From: Bimuria novae-zelandiae CBS 107.79
Taxonomy: Eukaryota; Ascomycota; Dothideomycetes; Pleosporales; Didymosphaeriaceae
DNA length: 64,000 nt
NCBI GenBank assembly: GCA_010015655.1
Contig: ML976696.1
Location: 266,212 to 330,211, forward strand
Direction of reading: 5' to 3'
Shown: in pieces, positions 37,236 through 49,480 of the stretch
Numbering within the stretch: position 1 is the first letter of the stretch
Layout: each line of letters begins with the position of its first letter
Position numbers and translations under genes: made by a program
Notes under the pieces: generated by a model
Seen by the model: the letters and a program-made list of their open reading frames with translations, nothing else
Database searches by the model: none
What the model was told of the DNA's origin: nothing

Positions 37236-40200
37236 TTGGCGCAAGGCCGGACTGTTTGGGCGATTTTGGGCAAATATTGCCCTGTGTGTGGCATTCTAGC
37301 GGACCTAAAAGTCTCAAATAGGCTTGAGATATTATACCCCACGAGGGCAACAGATGAGTGGAAAGATATAGAGGATCCTGCAGAACGACGGAGGATACAA
37401 AACAAGCTTGCCCAAAGGTGGTTCAGGGAAAATCTTCACCAGAAGGAGGGATCGAAAAGCTTCTCTGCGACGACGAACAATGAAGGAATTGAGAAAGTGA
37501 ACCGTGAAGATGATGCTTCCACAGCCAGGGTGCAAAGAGAGGACATAACGACTCGTATCACTAAAGAAACCCCTGCCGCGATTGGTGTGTCTGAACACGA
37601 CTTATCCTTTGGGTTCGATTCGCAGCAATCTCTCCGAAACAGCTATCGTTGAGCTAGAGACCCCAGCAACAATAGCTTCCGTATCGGAAACTGTAACGTC
37701 GAAAAAGAGTGTTGAGGCAATCGTTGTTTTGATTGAGAAGCTACTCTATGGAGCTATACACTGTGGATCACGTGGATCACGTGCACGGGCCGCACGTACG
37801 CGGGCGGCCCAAGCTTCATGTCCTAAACCGTCACAGAAACCGATTTGGGATCTGTGCTCATCAGATACGTGTATGGGTTCGCCGACGACACAAGGCACAT
37901 TGTACAGTGTGAAAAGTGCGACAAGTGGCAGCATATTGCCTACTACTACAAGAACGCCAAACATATTGTAGACGTCCACGAGTGTGTTGAATGTTCACCA
38001 AGAGATCTAGCGCGGCAGGCGAAGGCGATTTCTGCATCAGAGGCCACGGAGAGTTCGTCCGGTTCTAAGTTCGCAAGTGCTGCGAGAATCGGGAAAAGTT
38101 CAACTGGGATGGGTGATGAAACAGCATCTGTTTCTACAGATAACGAGACTGTAGCGACCAGTGCCGATGAATCTGCACTAGACCACCGGTCGGAAATTTG
38201 GAAACCACAGTCGGGTATCACTGTAAGCGACCAAGAAAACCGCGATTCCGCCAGCCTTGGAACGGATAATCCGACGCCTAGTGAGCATCCCGATAGCTCT
38301 ATAGTTACAGGCCAACCGCGAAAAATGAGACAGGAAATTGGCACCGACTCGAGTCAGCTCTCGTCAACGCATACCACCCAAAGCCTTCACTACCTCCAGC
38401 TTCAAGCACTACATCAGTTATCGAATCACTATGGAAGACGCATACTTACGAAGACGAACGGAACGCATCTGTATTTGGGGAGTCTGAGTCTACTCAGCCT
38501 TGGAAAACAAGCCGACATTTTCCGTCCCGTGCAATAGAACAGGCAAAATCCGAATAGCCACGGGAGCTCCAGTCGGACTATCAGAGTCAGGTACGAACAC
38601 TTTTATTTCTCAACAGTGACCAGTGGCAATCTGGATACGTTGACGGAGCATATGCTGCAGAGATTTCCAAACAGAAACGTCGCAATGTCAGATTCTTCGT
38701 TATACGAAAAGCCCGTCGAGAGCGTCCTTGGTCGACAAGCAAGCATACACCCATAGCGAGAAGCGTACCACGGACTGAAGCCTCCCCAAGGTTACGCGAG
38801 CCTGCCAGAAATATGCCTTTGAAAAAATCACGTATCGTGAAGTCTGTTTATGATGAATCAGACTCAAACGATGAGGACCGTTTCGATGATTGTAGCGGCG
38901 AGATTCGGCTGCGTGTCGATGCCTCTGCTCTCCTGAATTTGGCCTTCAAAGGTGACATGGAAGGCCGTACGCTGGAGACAATTCCTGCCGAAGCTGGATA
39001 TGCTGATATCGTCATCGGACGTCCAAGAAGGGGCCAAAATAGGATCAGGAGTAATAGGATCGACACGAAAATGGACCCAGAAATCGCGTCTTTCCGGAAT
39101 ACTTCAACCGAGGAAGTTGTTAGCCCAACGCTTCAGGATCGGATACAACCAGCCATAGAAACACCCGACCAAGAGATTGACTCAGTGCAGCCCGGTCTTG
39201 GCTCACGATTACCATCCATGGTCGTGAACCCTATGTTGGCTAACTAGATCAGTCTGAGCTGGAGGGGATGGGTTCAGGAGCCTTTTAGTATTGTTAATGA
39301 CATGATAGCCGCAACACTTCTGGACACGACCAAGCAGATGCCCCCGCTATTGATAACCGACTCTACGGGGAAATCTTTGATCGTTATAAGAGTGCAGAAT
39401 CTACTCCGCTTGTCCAAAAGTCCCGCCGAGCAGTGGCTGGAACTTCAATCACTGAGTAGCAGTGACGACGACCGGGTCTTCGTGCGTGCCAAATCCGACA
39501 CCTTGGATTTCTCCGAATATTCGCAAGCTATCATCTTCGGCTCAGCTCAAATATTTCCTTTCGCCTGTAATTCGGATTTTTCGACTCAAAGCTCCTCATG
39601 CGTACCACCGTGGATTATTGCCTCCCTCTCTTCATCTGAAGAAATTCAGATTCCGGTTAACTCCTCCCATGGAGATCTACATGACTCATATGAGTTGATT
39701 AAAGACACCAAGAATTGGTCAGGACCACTGCTGGAAGAAGAGTCATCGTATAACAATATACCAAGCTACCCCACAAGGTCACGCACAAAGTGGCTATGCG
39801 ATGTTGCGCGAAAACGGAGCCACCACATCACAAGCGGTCGACAGATCAAAGATGAACTTAAGAGACATGGATACCGTGTCATTAGTTGGAATTTCAAGAA
39901 AGTTAGAGAGCTGCGATAGCCAGATGAGGCAAATCCCAGCGAGAACACAATTGGCGAGAACGGTTCACGTGATCACGTCAATGGTGACGATAATCGAGAC
40001 ATACCCGTGTGGCAGACCCTCCGGGCAACAACAGTTGCATCAGGTTTCTTCGGAGAACTGGAAACTGAGACATCGGATGGCCGTGGATACGACGATGTCA
40101 CTGAAAGGGACAACAATCAGCACCTCGCCGCTTGGCGAACGCCACGAGTCCATATGCATGACGACGGAAGGCCAAACCAGGAGAACCAGCTCTGGATGGC

Positions 40201-41994
40201 TCCTTCAAAAGGTCCATACCGGACAGTGATGTCGAAGAAATCGTTGGGGACAGGGGTGTAAAAGAAATCATTCCGGAAAGAAGGGTCAAAGAGGACATGC
40301 CTTCTTCAACTCTACCTGACCCCGCACTGGAAATACAAGACCCAATTTTATCAACAGAACGAGGAAATACGATCGAGACCGCCGTCGAAGCAGTGGCTAC
40401 AGATCCACAGACACCAATGTCTCCGACAGAAACCGAGCATGATCTTCTCGTCGCAGGTGCCACAGCAAACCTTAGTAACCTGGATGTCGGTGAGCAAATT
40501 ACTTCAACGACGAACTGGAAGAAAATTCACGGCCAACTACCGGAATCCTGGAAATGGGACGTTGAATACTCCCACACTTACAGCCCTGAAGGGTACAAAG
40601 GCTGCTGGACCTGCACTCTAAGCGAGCCCGATGACCCAAGAACTTCCCACTCACCATCTCAGTTGCGCCCGTCTTCATACCCATTGAGCACCCGTGGCCA
40701 CTAACGGTCGGCGTCAAACCACCTCCCGACCCGCGGCCTTTGGCGCCAATCGATTGCACGGCCATACTATCACTGGACGTGATACGGGACATCTTCCTCA
40801 CGTTTGAGGGTAGCATAGGCTTCTACCTTCTAATAAATGGCTTCTTGCAGATACTCGTGCAGGGGGGATTCGATAGAGAATGGGCATCATCTCACCTGCC
40901 AAACAAGTTCGGCAGACTCAAGGTCTCTTATGTCAATCAGACGATGGAGCCGACCGTGACCTTGTCCCCGGAAAAGATTGAGACGTCTCAGACGCCCCAG
41001 ACACAAGCGTCGCAGGCATCGCAAAGCTCTGGCATAAGCAGCATCTTTCGACCTTCGCGAACGTCCACGGCATCGTCAGCGCAGCCTCTCCGCATCAACG
41101 ACTTTCTCGAAGCAAGAGCAAAGTCTTCGCACAGGAAAGAGCAGTTCACGGGAAGGATTGGGTTAAAGGTAAACAAGTGCGGCGACCCGTACTTGATCAT
41201 GTCCACACATGTCATCGCCGAAGCGATCTTAGCGAGGTCGCAGTTGTCAGGTCTCGTGGGGCGACGCGATCGGGTCGAGAAGCTTGACGACGACTGGAGC
41301 GAACATGTTGAGATCTGGGCAGGTAACGAAAAGGTGTGTTGTGCTCATAGTATTGAATTCCTTGTTTACTGACCTTGTTTTAGATCGGCACCGTTCACGA
41401 AAGCTTCGACCCGGAAGCTGAAATCTACCACACCGGCTTCAAACACGATATCACCCTCATCAAGCCCACTCACCCCTCAAGCACGAAAGACGTCAATACC
41501 CCAATCCCAAATATTGGCTGGCTCTCTCGTTCCAATTGGCATTCTCTTCGCCAGACGTCGGCAGCTGTGAATTTACTACCACCCACAGACGCGGACCGCA
41601 GTGCTAAGACGCTGAAGTACTCGACACCCTCGCAGGTCCTCGTGGTCGGCGAGGGCATCTTCCTTAACCAGAAGGCTGCGAAACCCACACGCAGTCATGG
41701 CCTCTTCACTTGGAAATACCTCGTCTCGCGCGCTGTACTGTATAGAGTGTTCCAGACTTCGAGCCACCAACCGGTTACAGCGGAACAGCGTTGTACAAAG
41801 AGGGATTGAGAGAGGACGGCACCAAAAGGCCGGCTGTAGTGGGTTTCCAGAGTTTTGTGCAGAGGAGTGGACATGTACAGAACTTTGAAATGGAAGGAGG
41901 CGGGTTGGATAAGCGCTTGAAGCTGGGACGAGTAGCATTCTATGGCGCGTTTGAAGTGCCGGAGAAGATAAAGGAAGAGTACAAGATTGTGTAG
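37236..41994 (+). pseudogene. Large PHD-finger protein gene, multiply broken
   Basis: A single long protein can be followed through this interval, but in pieces. It starts with a basic region (DEWKDIEDPAERRRIQNKLAQR), then an LTR-like insertion (37692-37835), a PHD-like finger (YVYGFADD...CEKCDKWQHI...HECVECSPR), low-complexity text, RIVKSVYDE...LRVDA...KGDMEGR, and a well-kept C-terminus (VEIWAGNEK|IGTVHESFDPEAEIY, VVGFQSFVQRSGHVQNF) split by a short intron at about 41335-41384. Breaks are frameshifts near 37620, 38365, 40170, 40635 and 41757, and in-frame stops at 38554-38556, 39245-39247 and 39917-39919. In the PHD finger, two of the first Cys positions (Y-V-Y) and one later position read Tyr, consistent with G-to-A changes. 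The family is recognisable from related fungi but unnamed; chromatin reading is only inferred from the finger. Confidence 0.75.
37692..37835 (+). mobile_element. Short TG...CA LTR-like element, copy 1 (144 bp)
   Basis: Nearly identical to the reverse complement of 8850-8985, with one extra internal 9-base repeat (ATCACGTGG doubled). It starts TGTAACGTC and ends CCGTCACA, flanked by GAAAC on both sides (37687-37691 and 37836-37840). Removing the element plus one GAAAC joins ...ASVSE to TDLGSV in one reading frame. Inverted-repeat ends leave both a solo LTR and a MITE-like unit possible. Confidence 0.85.
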
Positions 41995-42075
41995 ACGAGT
42001 TGGTGTGCAACGGAAAGAGAAGAAGACGTTTGTTACTGTAAAGGCGATGTGGGTGAATAGGTGCCGAAATGACGT

Positions 42076-43521
42076 TCATTTGAAGGAGCCTACCACCTGA
42101 ACTACTCCAAGAGCAACTTGGAGAAAGGTTAAAAGGACAACGATTGTTGCAAAACTGTTACATGTTATACAGGACAAGGCTCGTAAAGAAATGACGTACC
42201 AGAATGTCCAGAACTGTAGCGTATCTCGCCGATCGCGAAACAAGATCCATATGCTCCAAGGTTTTGCTTCTTGCAGATGATCCTCCAGTCTTACCATACG
42301 AGACCACAGACAAGGGAACAGGTCCTGCGTCCAATCAGAGGCTTCGGTGCCGTTCATCAATTTGACGAGCAAAGGATCATACTCGATATGAGAATCATGC
42401 CTACGTAGTCGTCTCATCGTTCGTGGTTGGCTGCCACGCATTTTGCGATACCGTTGGATCAAACAAGTTTTGTAGCGGTGCGCTAAGCATGACCAGCACC
42501 AACACAGCTTGCGAATACCCAGCCAACATCCAATTTTAGCATGTAGTGGGACCACTGGCCAGTCATTGAAGAGAATTCAGTATGATTCCAGAATCTCTTG
42601 CACTAGCTCGGAGGGAAGGCTGACTGCGTTCGATGTCAGAGACGTCGCGTTTAGAGCGCACGGTAGCGCAAAGATTTCCAGGACATGACGGCCACCATGG
42701 CGAGAGAGTAGCATGTGACACGATATGTTGTGTGTCCATGATATCTGGACGGCCCCGAGGACGTTTAAAGTGAACGCATTGAGGCGCGTAGCCTTGACTG
42801 AGAGTGATTCAAGCGAGTCCATGGCATCTAGCGAGTGGTGCAAAATGCGGCTGTTACTCAACCCCAGATCGAACTGTGTCAGTAATGACGAGGTAGAGGG
42901 TTTGTTAATAAATGTTCTCGGGTGCATCGAAGTAGCTTGGCCGAGTAGAGCAATACGCTTCATTGCAGTACGGACGACGTCGTCTTCGAACCCGATGATG
43001 GAAGATCGTGTCTCCTTATGAGGCCCAGGGAGCATGCGACTGCCCTGGATCCAGCCTGCTAGACTTTGATCAAATGATTCCTTTGATGTACCATCAAGCT
43101 CGGTCTGCATTTCGTATGCCGTCATTATCTTGCGAAAGCCGCTCAGCAGCTGCACGAAGGAGCTCTGTAGCATTGTCCAGGTCCCCATGATATACATGAC
43201 AGTGTCCTCTACATCCTCTTTCCTTGCTTTACTTCCAGTTTCCGTGTTTGCGAACATTGCTTCGCTGTCGGAAGAGGATAAGGTAGCGAGTAAACTGCGA
43301 ATACTGGGTGCACTTGGTGTAATGCGAACGGGCTGCTTTTGCGCATTAGAGAAGTGCTGGACCACGCGCATGAAGAGCGCGAGGTAGTTGTCAAGCATGC
43401 CACGACCAACATGTCGATTCGCGATGTAATTCAGATAAGGCTCGGCGCTCAAGTCGTTCGGGTACTCGTTGTAGCTCAATGCGTGGGCGAGGGAGATGCG
43501 GAGGCGATCTGGCTGATTCGT
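42076..43521 (-). pseudogene. 3' part of a hypothetical fungal membrane-associated protein gene
   Basis: A continuous frame of ~460 codons from a splice acceptor at 43521 (ttctcttag) with no start of its own. It reads RLRISLAHALSYNEYPNDL, RHVGRGMLDNYLALF, then LPSELVQEILESY, a TGA at 42577-42579, FNDWPVVPLHAKIGCWLG, DWTQDLFPCLWSRMVRLEDH and RDTLQFWTF. A 45-nt intron (42155-42199) precedes the hydrophobic C-terminus (TIVVLLTFLQVALGVVQVV). The TGA stands where Trp is expected. The 5' part of the gene is missing, replaced by a Ca2+/H+ exchanger remnant. Function is unknown. Confidence 0.65.
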
Positions 43522-43613
43522 CTAAGAGAAGTAGAATGGAGAGTACGAGCTGTACGGTGTTTCTAACACTCGTACTGAGTTACTATATTGAACCTTTGGC
43601 AAAGAAGGGCTCA

Positions 43614-44248
43614 CCCAAAGGTCACGTTGAGCAGAGCGCCAATCTTATCGCCCATTCTAATAGCTCCTTCATCTGTGGCAAATGCTAGTAGCGCAGCGGG
43701 GAGAATGATCGCTGCGAAGTTGATACAGAAGACGGCGATTGGGTTGGCATGAACGTAGTTCACAGCAAACCCAGTTGAGATCAGCGGGAGTAGGAGACTA
43801 GTCCAGCGGTAAAAATACGGCCTTTAGCTGAAGTGAGACGCCGATTCGTTGCCTCAGTGCTCTGTATCTCCTCTCATCTAGTGCGAGTTCAAAGGATTCC
43901 GTATCGAGCCTTTTGGGTAATGCCTCTCCTCTATTTTGACCTGGAATCGGAGGATGAGAGACATGTTCCGGCTCGATAGAATGACGAGGTCCACATACGG
44001 GCTCCGAGATGACGCTCGAAACCTCTAGCACTTCGGAGGCTGAAGGTGGTGCGGTCGCACCTATCGCTGAATCGCTGCTCGAGGGTAGGAAGCTCAGTAG
44101 GCCGATCTGCATCAGAATCTACCTGGACCACCGTTGCATGGTCCCGCGTGCGCACGCGACTGAATGGATTGTAGGCAGAGCCAGGACCTGGGGTGCTTGC
44201 AACACGGTGCGCTTGTCTTCGAATGGCATCTCGTATCTTTGTCAACAA
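43614..44248 (-). pseudogene. Ca2+/H+ exchanger (Vcx1/CAX-type), 5' remnant
   Basis: On the minus strand this reads as the N-terminus of a vacuolar Ca2+/H+ antiporter: NPFSRVRTR, a Ser/Thr-rich linker, RRYRALRQRIGVSLQLKAVF, then the first helices (SLLLPLISTGFAVNYVHANPIAVFCINFAAIIL) and FATDEGAIRMGDKIGALLNVTFG, which aligns with the conserved ATEE...GGLLNATFGNAVELI block of the family. Frames change near 44090 and near 43795. The sequence stops exactly at NVTFG, where a gtgagc donor-like site follows, and none of the remaining transporter is present. What follows belongs to another gene. No ATG starts this frame. Confidence 0.7.
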
Positions 44249-45102
44249 CTACATTTCCTCCAGGAAACACAAGCACTTACGCATGAGTAATATCCTAATA
44301 AGTTTGTGGGCCTGTGGATGTGAAGAGCGCCAAATGTCTCTAGCCTTCGGTGTCTCAGGCTGTCACCTCGCCTTGGCGTCAACCTTTGGAAGTTACACCA
44401 AACTCTGCTTACTACAGCCCCGAAGAAGTTTATATTTTGAAAGCCAGCCAAACCGGACAACGTCCAAGCTGTCGCCTTGACTTCACCCAATGACCCACAC
44501 GTACGCTTTACGGATATAGTAGTAACTTTAGTTAATAAGTGACGAAGAATGAGACAAGACGTCGATGAGACAATATCTTGAAGACGTATACAGGAGACGG
44601 ATTGAGTGGGTATATGTATTCTACAAAACTCATTTACCTTCACATACGATCATAGGATCCTGAAAACTAGGCTTCCCGTCCGCTCAGCCATATATAAGCA
44701 GGATACCGATGGGTCAGTACTGGAGTCGGAGACGATCCTGGAATACCCATTGTTGTATGTTTTTGCGTCTCTGTTTTGCGAATTTTTTGCTTCAGTGTGT
44801 GGGGAAGCTAGTACGTCCGTGGTGGGTCGCGACTACCTTCTTTTTGTCCTCTACCAAACAAATCAACCGCGGGTGTCTAATTCTAGACGGCAAACCACTC
44901 TAGAGGAGCACAGAGCTAAATAGCACCTTCCATATGAAACAGCGTAGAGTGGCGACGGCGACAAGCTACGGGTGTACCTATGTATGGTCGAAGCAGTGTG
45001 CAGTAGGTCGACGCGCTAAGAGGAAGCAAGGCAGTTCCAACATCACCAGACATAAAAGCAGATTCATAAGGTTTCTCTTGTGTTCAAAACTACGTCTCAC
45101 AA
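44249..45102. other. Intergenic, nothing recognised
   Basis: About 850 bp between the CAX remnant and the DUG3 stop codon. Short ORFs have no family features. No repeat or RNA gene was seen. Confidence 0.4.
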
Positions 45103-46384
45103 TCAATGAACACTCAGCCTGGATATCGCGCCGCTGACAGTCGCCTTGCTCCTTCCGTCTAGGCTCCCACTTTCTGACCCTGCACCGTTGACACGTTGCT
45201 GCAATACAAGTTTGTCTAGACCGGTAATCGTCTGTCCCTTAGCCTGAGCGAAGCCTGCCGAGCGAGCGTGCGCCGGGTTCGGGGAGTAGAATTCGTCAAT
45301 GATGGGATGGATCATGACGGTTTGTTTATGGATAGTCACGGTGCTGTTCGTCGGAACGGTTACCCAATTATCTGCTGCTTGTAAGCGCGCGGGAAAGGTT
45401 TACCCCAAGACTCCGAGGGAACTCACCTCGTTCAAAAGTCAGGGGTTCGCTGGCTACCAGCACAATGTCTGAGCCTTTATCCCTCCTCTCCATGACGTAG
45501 TCCTTCTGTCCAGGCTCCGTGGCAGGTTTGCTATTCGTATTCGTAGCCTTCCAACTCGTTCCGCTGCTCCAAAATAAACTGGCCGCCTCGTCCGTCTTGG
45601 AGCTCACGTAGCGCGAGCATACCACGCTCTCCCCGTCCGTGACGGCGAAATTGAGCAAGCTCCTGCTGTCCTCCTCGCCGACGCCTTCGTCTCCCACGAC
45701 CTCCTTGATCAACGCGTTTATACGCTCAATGGTCCTCAAGATGCCCTTCCTCAGCACAGAGTGTCCAAAACCAGAGTTCGTATCGGGATCGTGTCCCGCC
45801 TTGTCCAAGCAATCCAAGAATAATGCAAACGCCCATTCTGAATCCGTCGAGCCTTGCACAAGTGTGAACCAGCGCTCGTTGAGGCCCATGGCGAGCTTCA
45901 TTTTTATGCGCTTGAACGAGCCGATTCCGCCATTGTGCATGAACATCAGCCGCTTGTACGAGAAAGGATGGCAGTTCTGGTCGCTGAGATTGCCCTCGGT
46001 GGTGGCGCGGACGTGTGCGAATATCAAACTAGACGTGGTCTTGGACGCGATGCGGGACAGGTTGAGGCAGTTCCATGCGGGAATTGTGGACGTGAATACG
46101 CACGGCTCGGGGCCCAGGGAGGGAGAGGTGTAGTAGCCGATGCCGAAGCCATCGCCGTTGTGCGGTCGGCGCGTGTCCTGTTCGCTATTAACAAGGCGGT
46201 GCGCCGGGAACGGGGTGGGAACATACCAGGCGTAGCCGCGAGTCGAAAGACTGGGTAAGGATCGAGTGAGTTGGGTTGAGAATGAGTTCCGAGAGGAGAA
46301 TCTCATCCTTACCTTTGTATACCTGCGCTTGTCAGCTGCGTTGCATGGTAGGTACGCGTCGAGCTTTACCATAAATCTGCACAT
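45103..46384 (-). CDS. DUG3: DUG3-type class II glutamine amidotransferase
   Basis: Predicted 377 aa from exons 46384-46370, 46322-46227, 46177-45427 and 45374-45103; introns are 47, 49 and 52 nt. The first exon is only 15 nt (MCRFM) and supplies the N-terminal catalytic Cys2. Splicing gives VYKGKDEILLSELILNPTHSI, then RRPHNGDGFGIGYY and IFAHVRATTEGNL, all typical of the family, and a C-terminus NWVTVPTNSTVTIHKQTV...HPIIDEF. In yeast Dug3 pairs with Dug2 to break down glutathione in the cytosol. The micro-exon would be missed by simple ORF calling, and in-frame reading through the introns gives a false N-terminus. The gene is intact, in contrast to the decayed genes just upstream in sequence. 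Confidence 0.88.
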
Positions 46385-47325
46385 GCTGACGGGAGAAATA
46401 GCGAAGCGAGGCCAAAACGAGTGTAGAGCAATGTATTAGCGACCGAGATCGCGTCTCGCGCTGTCGTTCACAATTGCTGTAGGAATGCTGTAGTATAGTG
46501 AATATGCGGTGAGTCAAGGCGGTGAGATTGCGCCATGCAGGACACAAATGGCGAGCCAGGCCATTGAAAAGTTACATATGCAGGAAACCGCGTCTAACTA
46601 ACAAAGCAACGACGTGTCCAACGTCCCCGAGTACTGCTATCAAGAGCAGCTTCGAGACAATGCAGAGGCCCCCACACGAAGCGCGAAGTGGTTCGCACCG
46701 TGGGGTAAACCGCGCCAAGGACGATGACGCACTGGCGTCAATTGCGGGGCTTCCGGAGACGCCAGGGCTCTAGAGATGTCACGCGAATCACGCCAAACAC
46801 GAACGAAAAATGAAAAGAATCATTGCATTCGCTATTGGCCGTGTATGAATGGAATACAGGCAAGCAAGTCACCAGCCTCCAAACTCTTTGCCCAAGCCCA
46901 TCGTCCTACCGTGTCTCATAGCACACACCATTTCCGCCCGCCCGCCCAAGGACCATACAAAACAAAAGGGATTGGAATCGCAAAACCATACAAAGAACGC
47001 CGGGGATATGATGCGGGTAGAATTCGGGGGTTACAAGACGGTGTATCATACGATGCTATCATGGCCTAACATAAAAAAGGGGTTGGTCGCGAAGAATCTC
47101 GTAGTCCTAGATCCGTTGGAAAGGAAGATCGAACTCCATATGGACGGGCGGGATTGGGAAGGGTGTCGTATATTAAACAGTGTAGGGGTGCTCCTCGGGA
47201 TGTTGCAATCCGGGAACAGAGGCATCTGGGGCTGGCCATATGGGCTGCGGCTCGGGGTAAAGGTTCAGCTTAATTGCAGCAAGCTGGAATATACTTTTGA
47301 TGGTCCGGAATCATGCGCTCGTCAT
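46385..47325. other. Intergenic region between DUG3 and importin alpha
   Basis: About 940 bp holding the DUG3 promoter and the importin 3' flank. A plus-strand ORF (46849-47706) overlaps importin alpha antisense and has no independent support. No repeat was seen. Confidence 0.4.
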
Positions 47326-49096
47326 TCACATCTCCATGTCACCGCCATTGGCGAAGTTGAAGTTCTGCTGTTGCTGAGCTTGCGGTTGCCCAAAGCCAAA
47401 GTGTCCGTCCTGTGTGACTTGAGGTCCAGTACCCTCCATATTCTCCGCGTCAGCGTCCTCGTCGGAGAAGTACTTCTCGATGATGTTGTAAGCCTTCATG
47501 TAGATTTCCTCGTTGGCGTTGTTCTGGCAGTCGTGAATCTTCTCCATACCGCCGCTCTCTTCAATGAAGAGAGCATAGCGGTTGATCGACTCGCCACCAT
47601 CGTTACCAGACTCCTTGTCCATCTCACCGACCTTGAGAATGTTCTCAAGACCATCGAGGGCGACTTGGATGATCTTGTTGTCCGGACACGCGAGAAGGTC
47701 GCATAAAGGCTTGATGCAGCCCATCTCGACGAGGAATCGGATCTGAGCGGGCCTTTGCAGGCCGCCAGAAGTGGCGTTGGAGATAGCCCAGCAAGCCTCT
47801 TTCCGGGTCTTGAAGTCGCCGTTCTGGAGGAGGTGGATGAGCGGCCTAATGATGTTCGCATCGATGACGGCCTGGATCTGGGTCGAGTTGCCGGCAGTAA
47901 TGTTGGAGATGGTCCAGCAGGCTTCTTTCCGAATGCCATCCTTAGTGGAGCTGAGGAGAGACAACAAGGCCGGGAGAGCACCACAGTTGATGATGACCTG
48001 GGTCTGCACGTCGTCACCGGTAACGATGTTGCCGACGGATCGGAGAGCGGGCGTCTGAACAGAGGTGGACGCGTGCATCAGCAACTCGACAAGGCGACGG
48101 GGGATACCAGCCTCAATGACGGCCTGAATCTTATCATTCGAACCATCTGACAGGTATGAGATGGCCCAGCACGCGTCAATAAGAACTTCGTCGTCGAGAG
48201 AGTACACGAGCTTGGCGAGTACGGGAAGGGCAGGAGCAATCTGGAAAGTCAGCATGGTAACCAAACGAGGTGGCGCAAGGGTACCTACAGTTTGCCAGTC
48301 GGGCTGGGGGGTTTTGCCGCGGCAGAAGTTGCTCAGGGTCCAGGTAGCGTTCCGCAGCATGCTCAGCTTGCGGCTGTCACCAAGGAGGTTGATCAGCGGA
48401 CGTAGAGCGCCAGCCTGGAGGACGAAGTCACGGCATGCAGGGCTATCACCGGCTATGTTTCCAAGCGCCCAAACGGCCTGCTCCCGCACGTCCGGCTCGT
48501 GGCTGCTGAGGAGCTCGACGAAGATGGGGACGGCACCGGCCTCGATGACGACCTGTGTCTGCTGCGCAGAGCCGGAGGCGATGTTAGTGAGCGCCCATGC
48601 GGCCTCGAACTGGACGAGCGTGTGTGGCGACCGGAGGAACTCGACGAAGCGGCTCACGACGCCCGACTCAATGACCCGCTCGATGGGGGGGTTGCGTTCC
48701 TTGGACAGCAGCTTGCGGAACTTGGTGGTTGCCTGGATTTGCTCGTCGATCTGGTCGGAGAAGACGCCCTGCACCATCTGCGGGAGCTCTTCGTTCAGCT
48801 ATGGCACGTTAGCATCTGGCCTCGCAGCAAGCGCACCAGGCGGGCGCAGTGAGGGGTAGACGCACCTGGCCCTCGATGTTGGTGCCCTCATCGTCGCTGT
48901 CGGGGGCGGCGCCTAGCGAGGCGCCGGGCTGGTCGCGGCCGGCGATGCCCCGTCGCTTTGCGAGGTTCTCCTCGCGCTTCGCCTTGCGGATCTCGACCTG
49001 TTGCTCCTCGCGGCGACGGCGGAGCTCGTCAGGCTTGAAGGCGCTCTTTGCCTTGAATGTCGTGCGACGGTGCTCAGGGATGTACTTGTCGGCCAT
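47326..49096 (-). CDS. SRP1: Importin subunit alpha (karyopherin alpha)
   Basis: Predicted 551 aa from exons 49096-48866, 48798-48289 and 48240-47326. It recognises nuclear localisation signals and hands cargo to importin beta. The N-terminal importin-beta-binding region is Arg/Lys-rich ([40 protein letters not shown]). About ten armadillo repeats follow, each with the WALTNIA / WALGNIAGD / WTLSNFCRG / WAISYLSDG / WTISNITAG motif. Intron 2 is 48 nt with no stop and therefore reads through; gtaggt...ctgac...ccag and the family alignment ([13 protein letters not shown]) show it is an intron. Yeast Srp1 is 542 aa. Symbol follows yeast. Confidence 0.93.
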
Positions 49097-49480
49097 GTTG
49101 TGCGTGTATCAACGGGTGCTGGTCGACGGTGTAGGGGAAAGGTCGTGGGCGAGCGGCCTTTTGTATGTTTGGAGGGGAGATAATTGCTCGTGGGGTCCCT
49201 GGGTGAAAAGCGGCAAGAGCCACTAATGCCGCTTCCGCTTTGGGCTACGCGCTTGGCGGTCGCGTCTGCCCAACACGGCGACCACACCAACGCATCATGC
49301 GCAGTGGACCACGCGCCTGCGAGTTTCTGCCATATTCTTACTCGCAATTCTGCTTGCAGCTGCTTTGGAGATCTATTTCTCAGAAATCACACGTGACGCC
49401 TCACGACCCGACTGCGGCGGCATCATCACCCGCCGGGTCCTCGACCTCGCGTCTACCCTACGCTAAACCTGTTGCAGAAC
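49097..49480. promoter_or_regulatory. Divergent promoter region, importin alpha / POT1
   Basis: 384 bp separate two divergent housekeeping starts; both promoters must be here. No motif is strong enough to call. Confidence 0.4.

Noticed and set aside
46849..47706. 285-codon plus-strand ORF
   Set aside because: Antisense to the importin-alpha C-terminus; its amino-acid content is a frame shadow.
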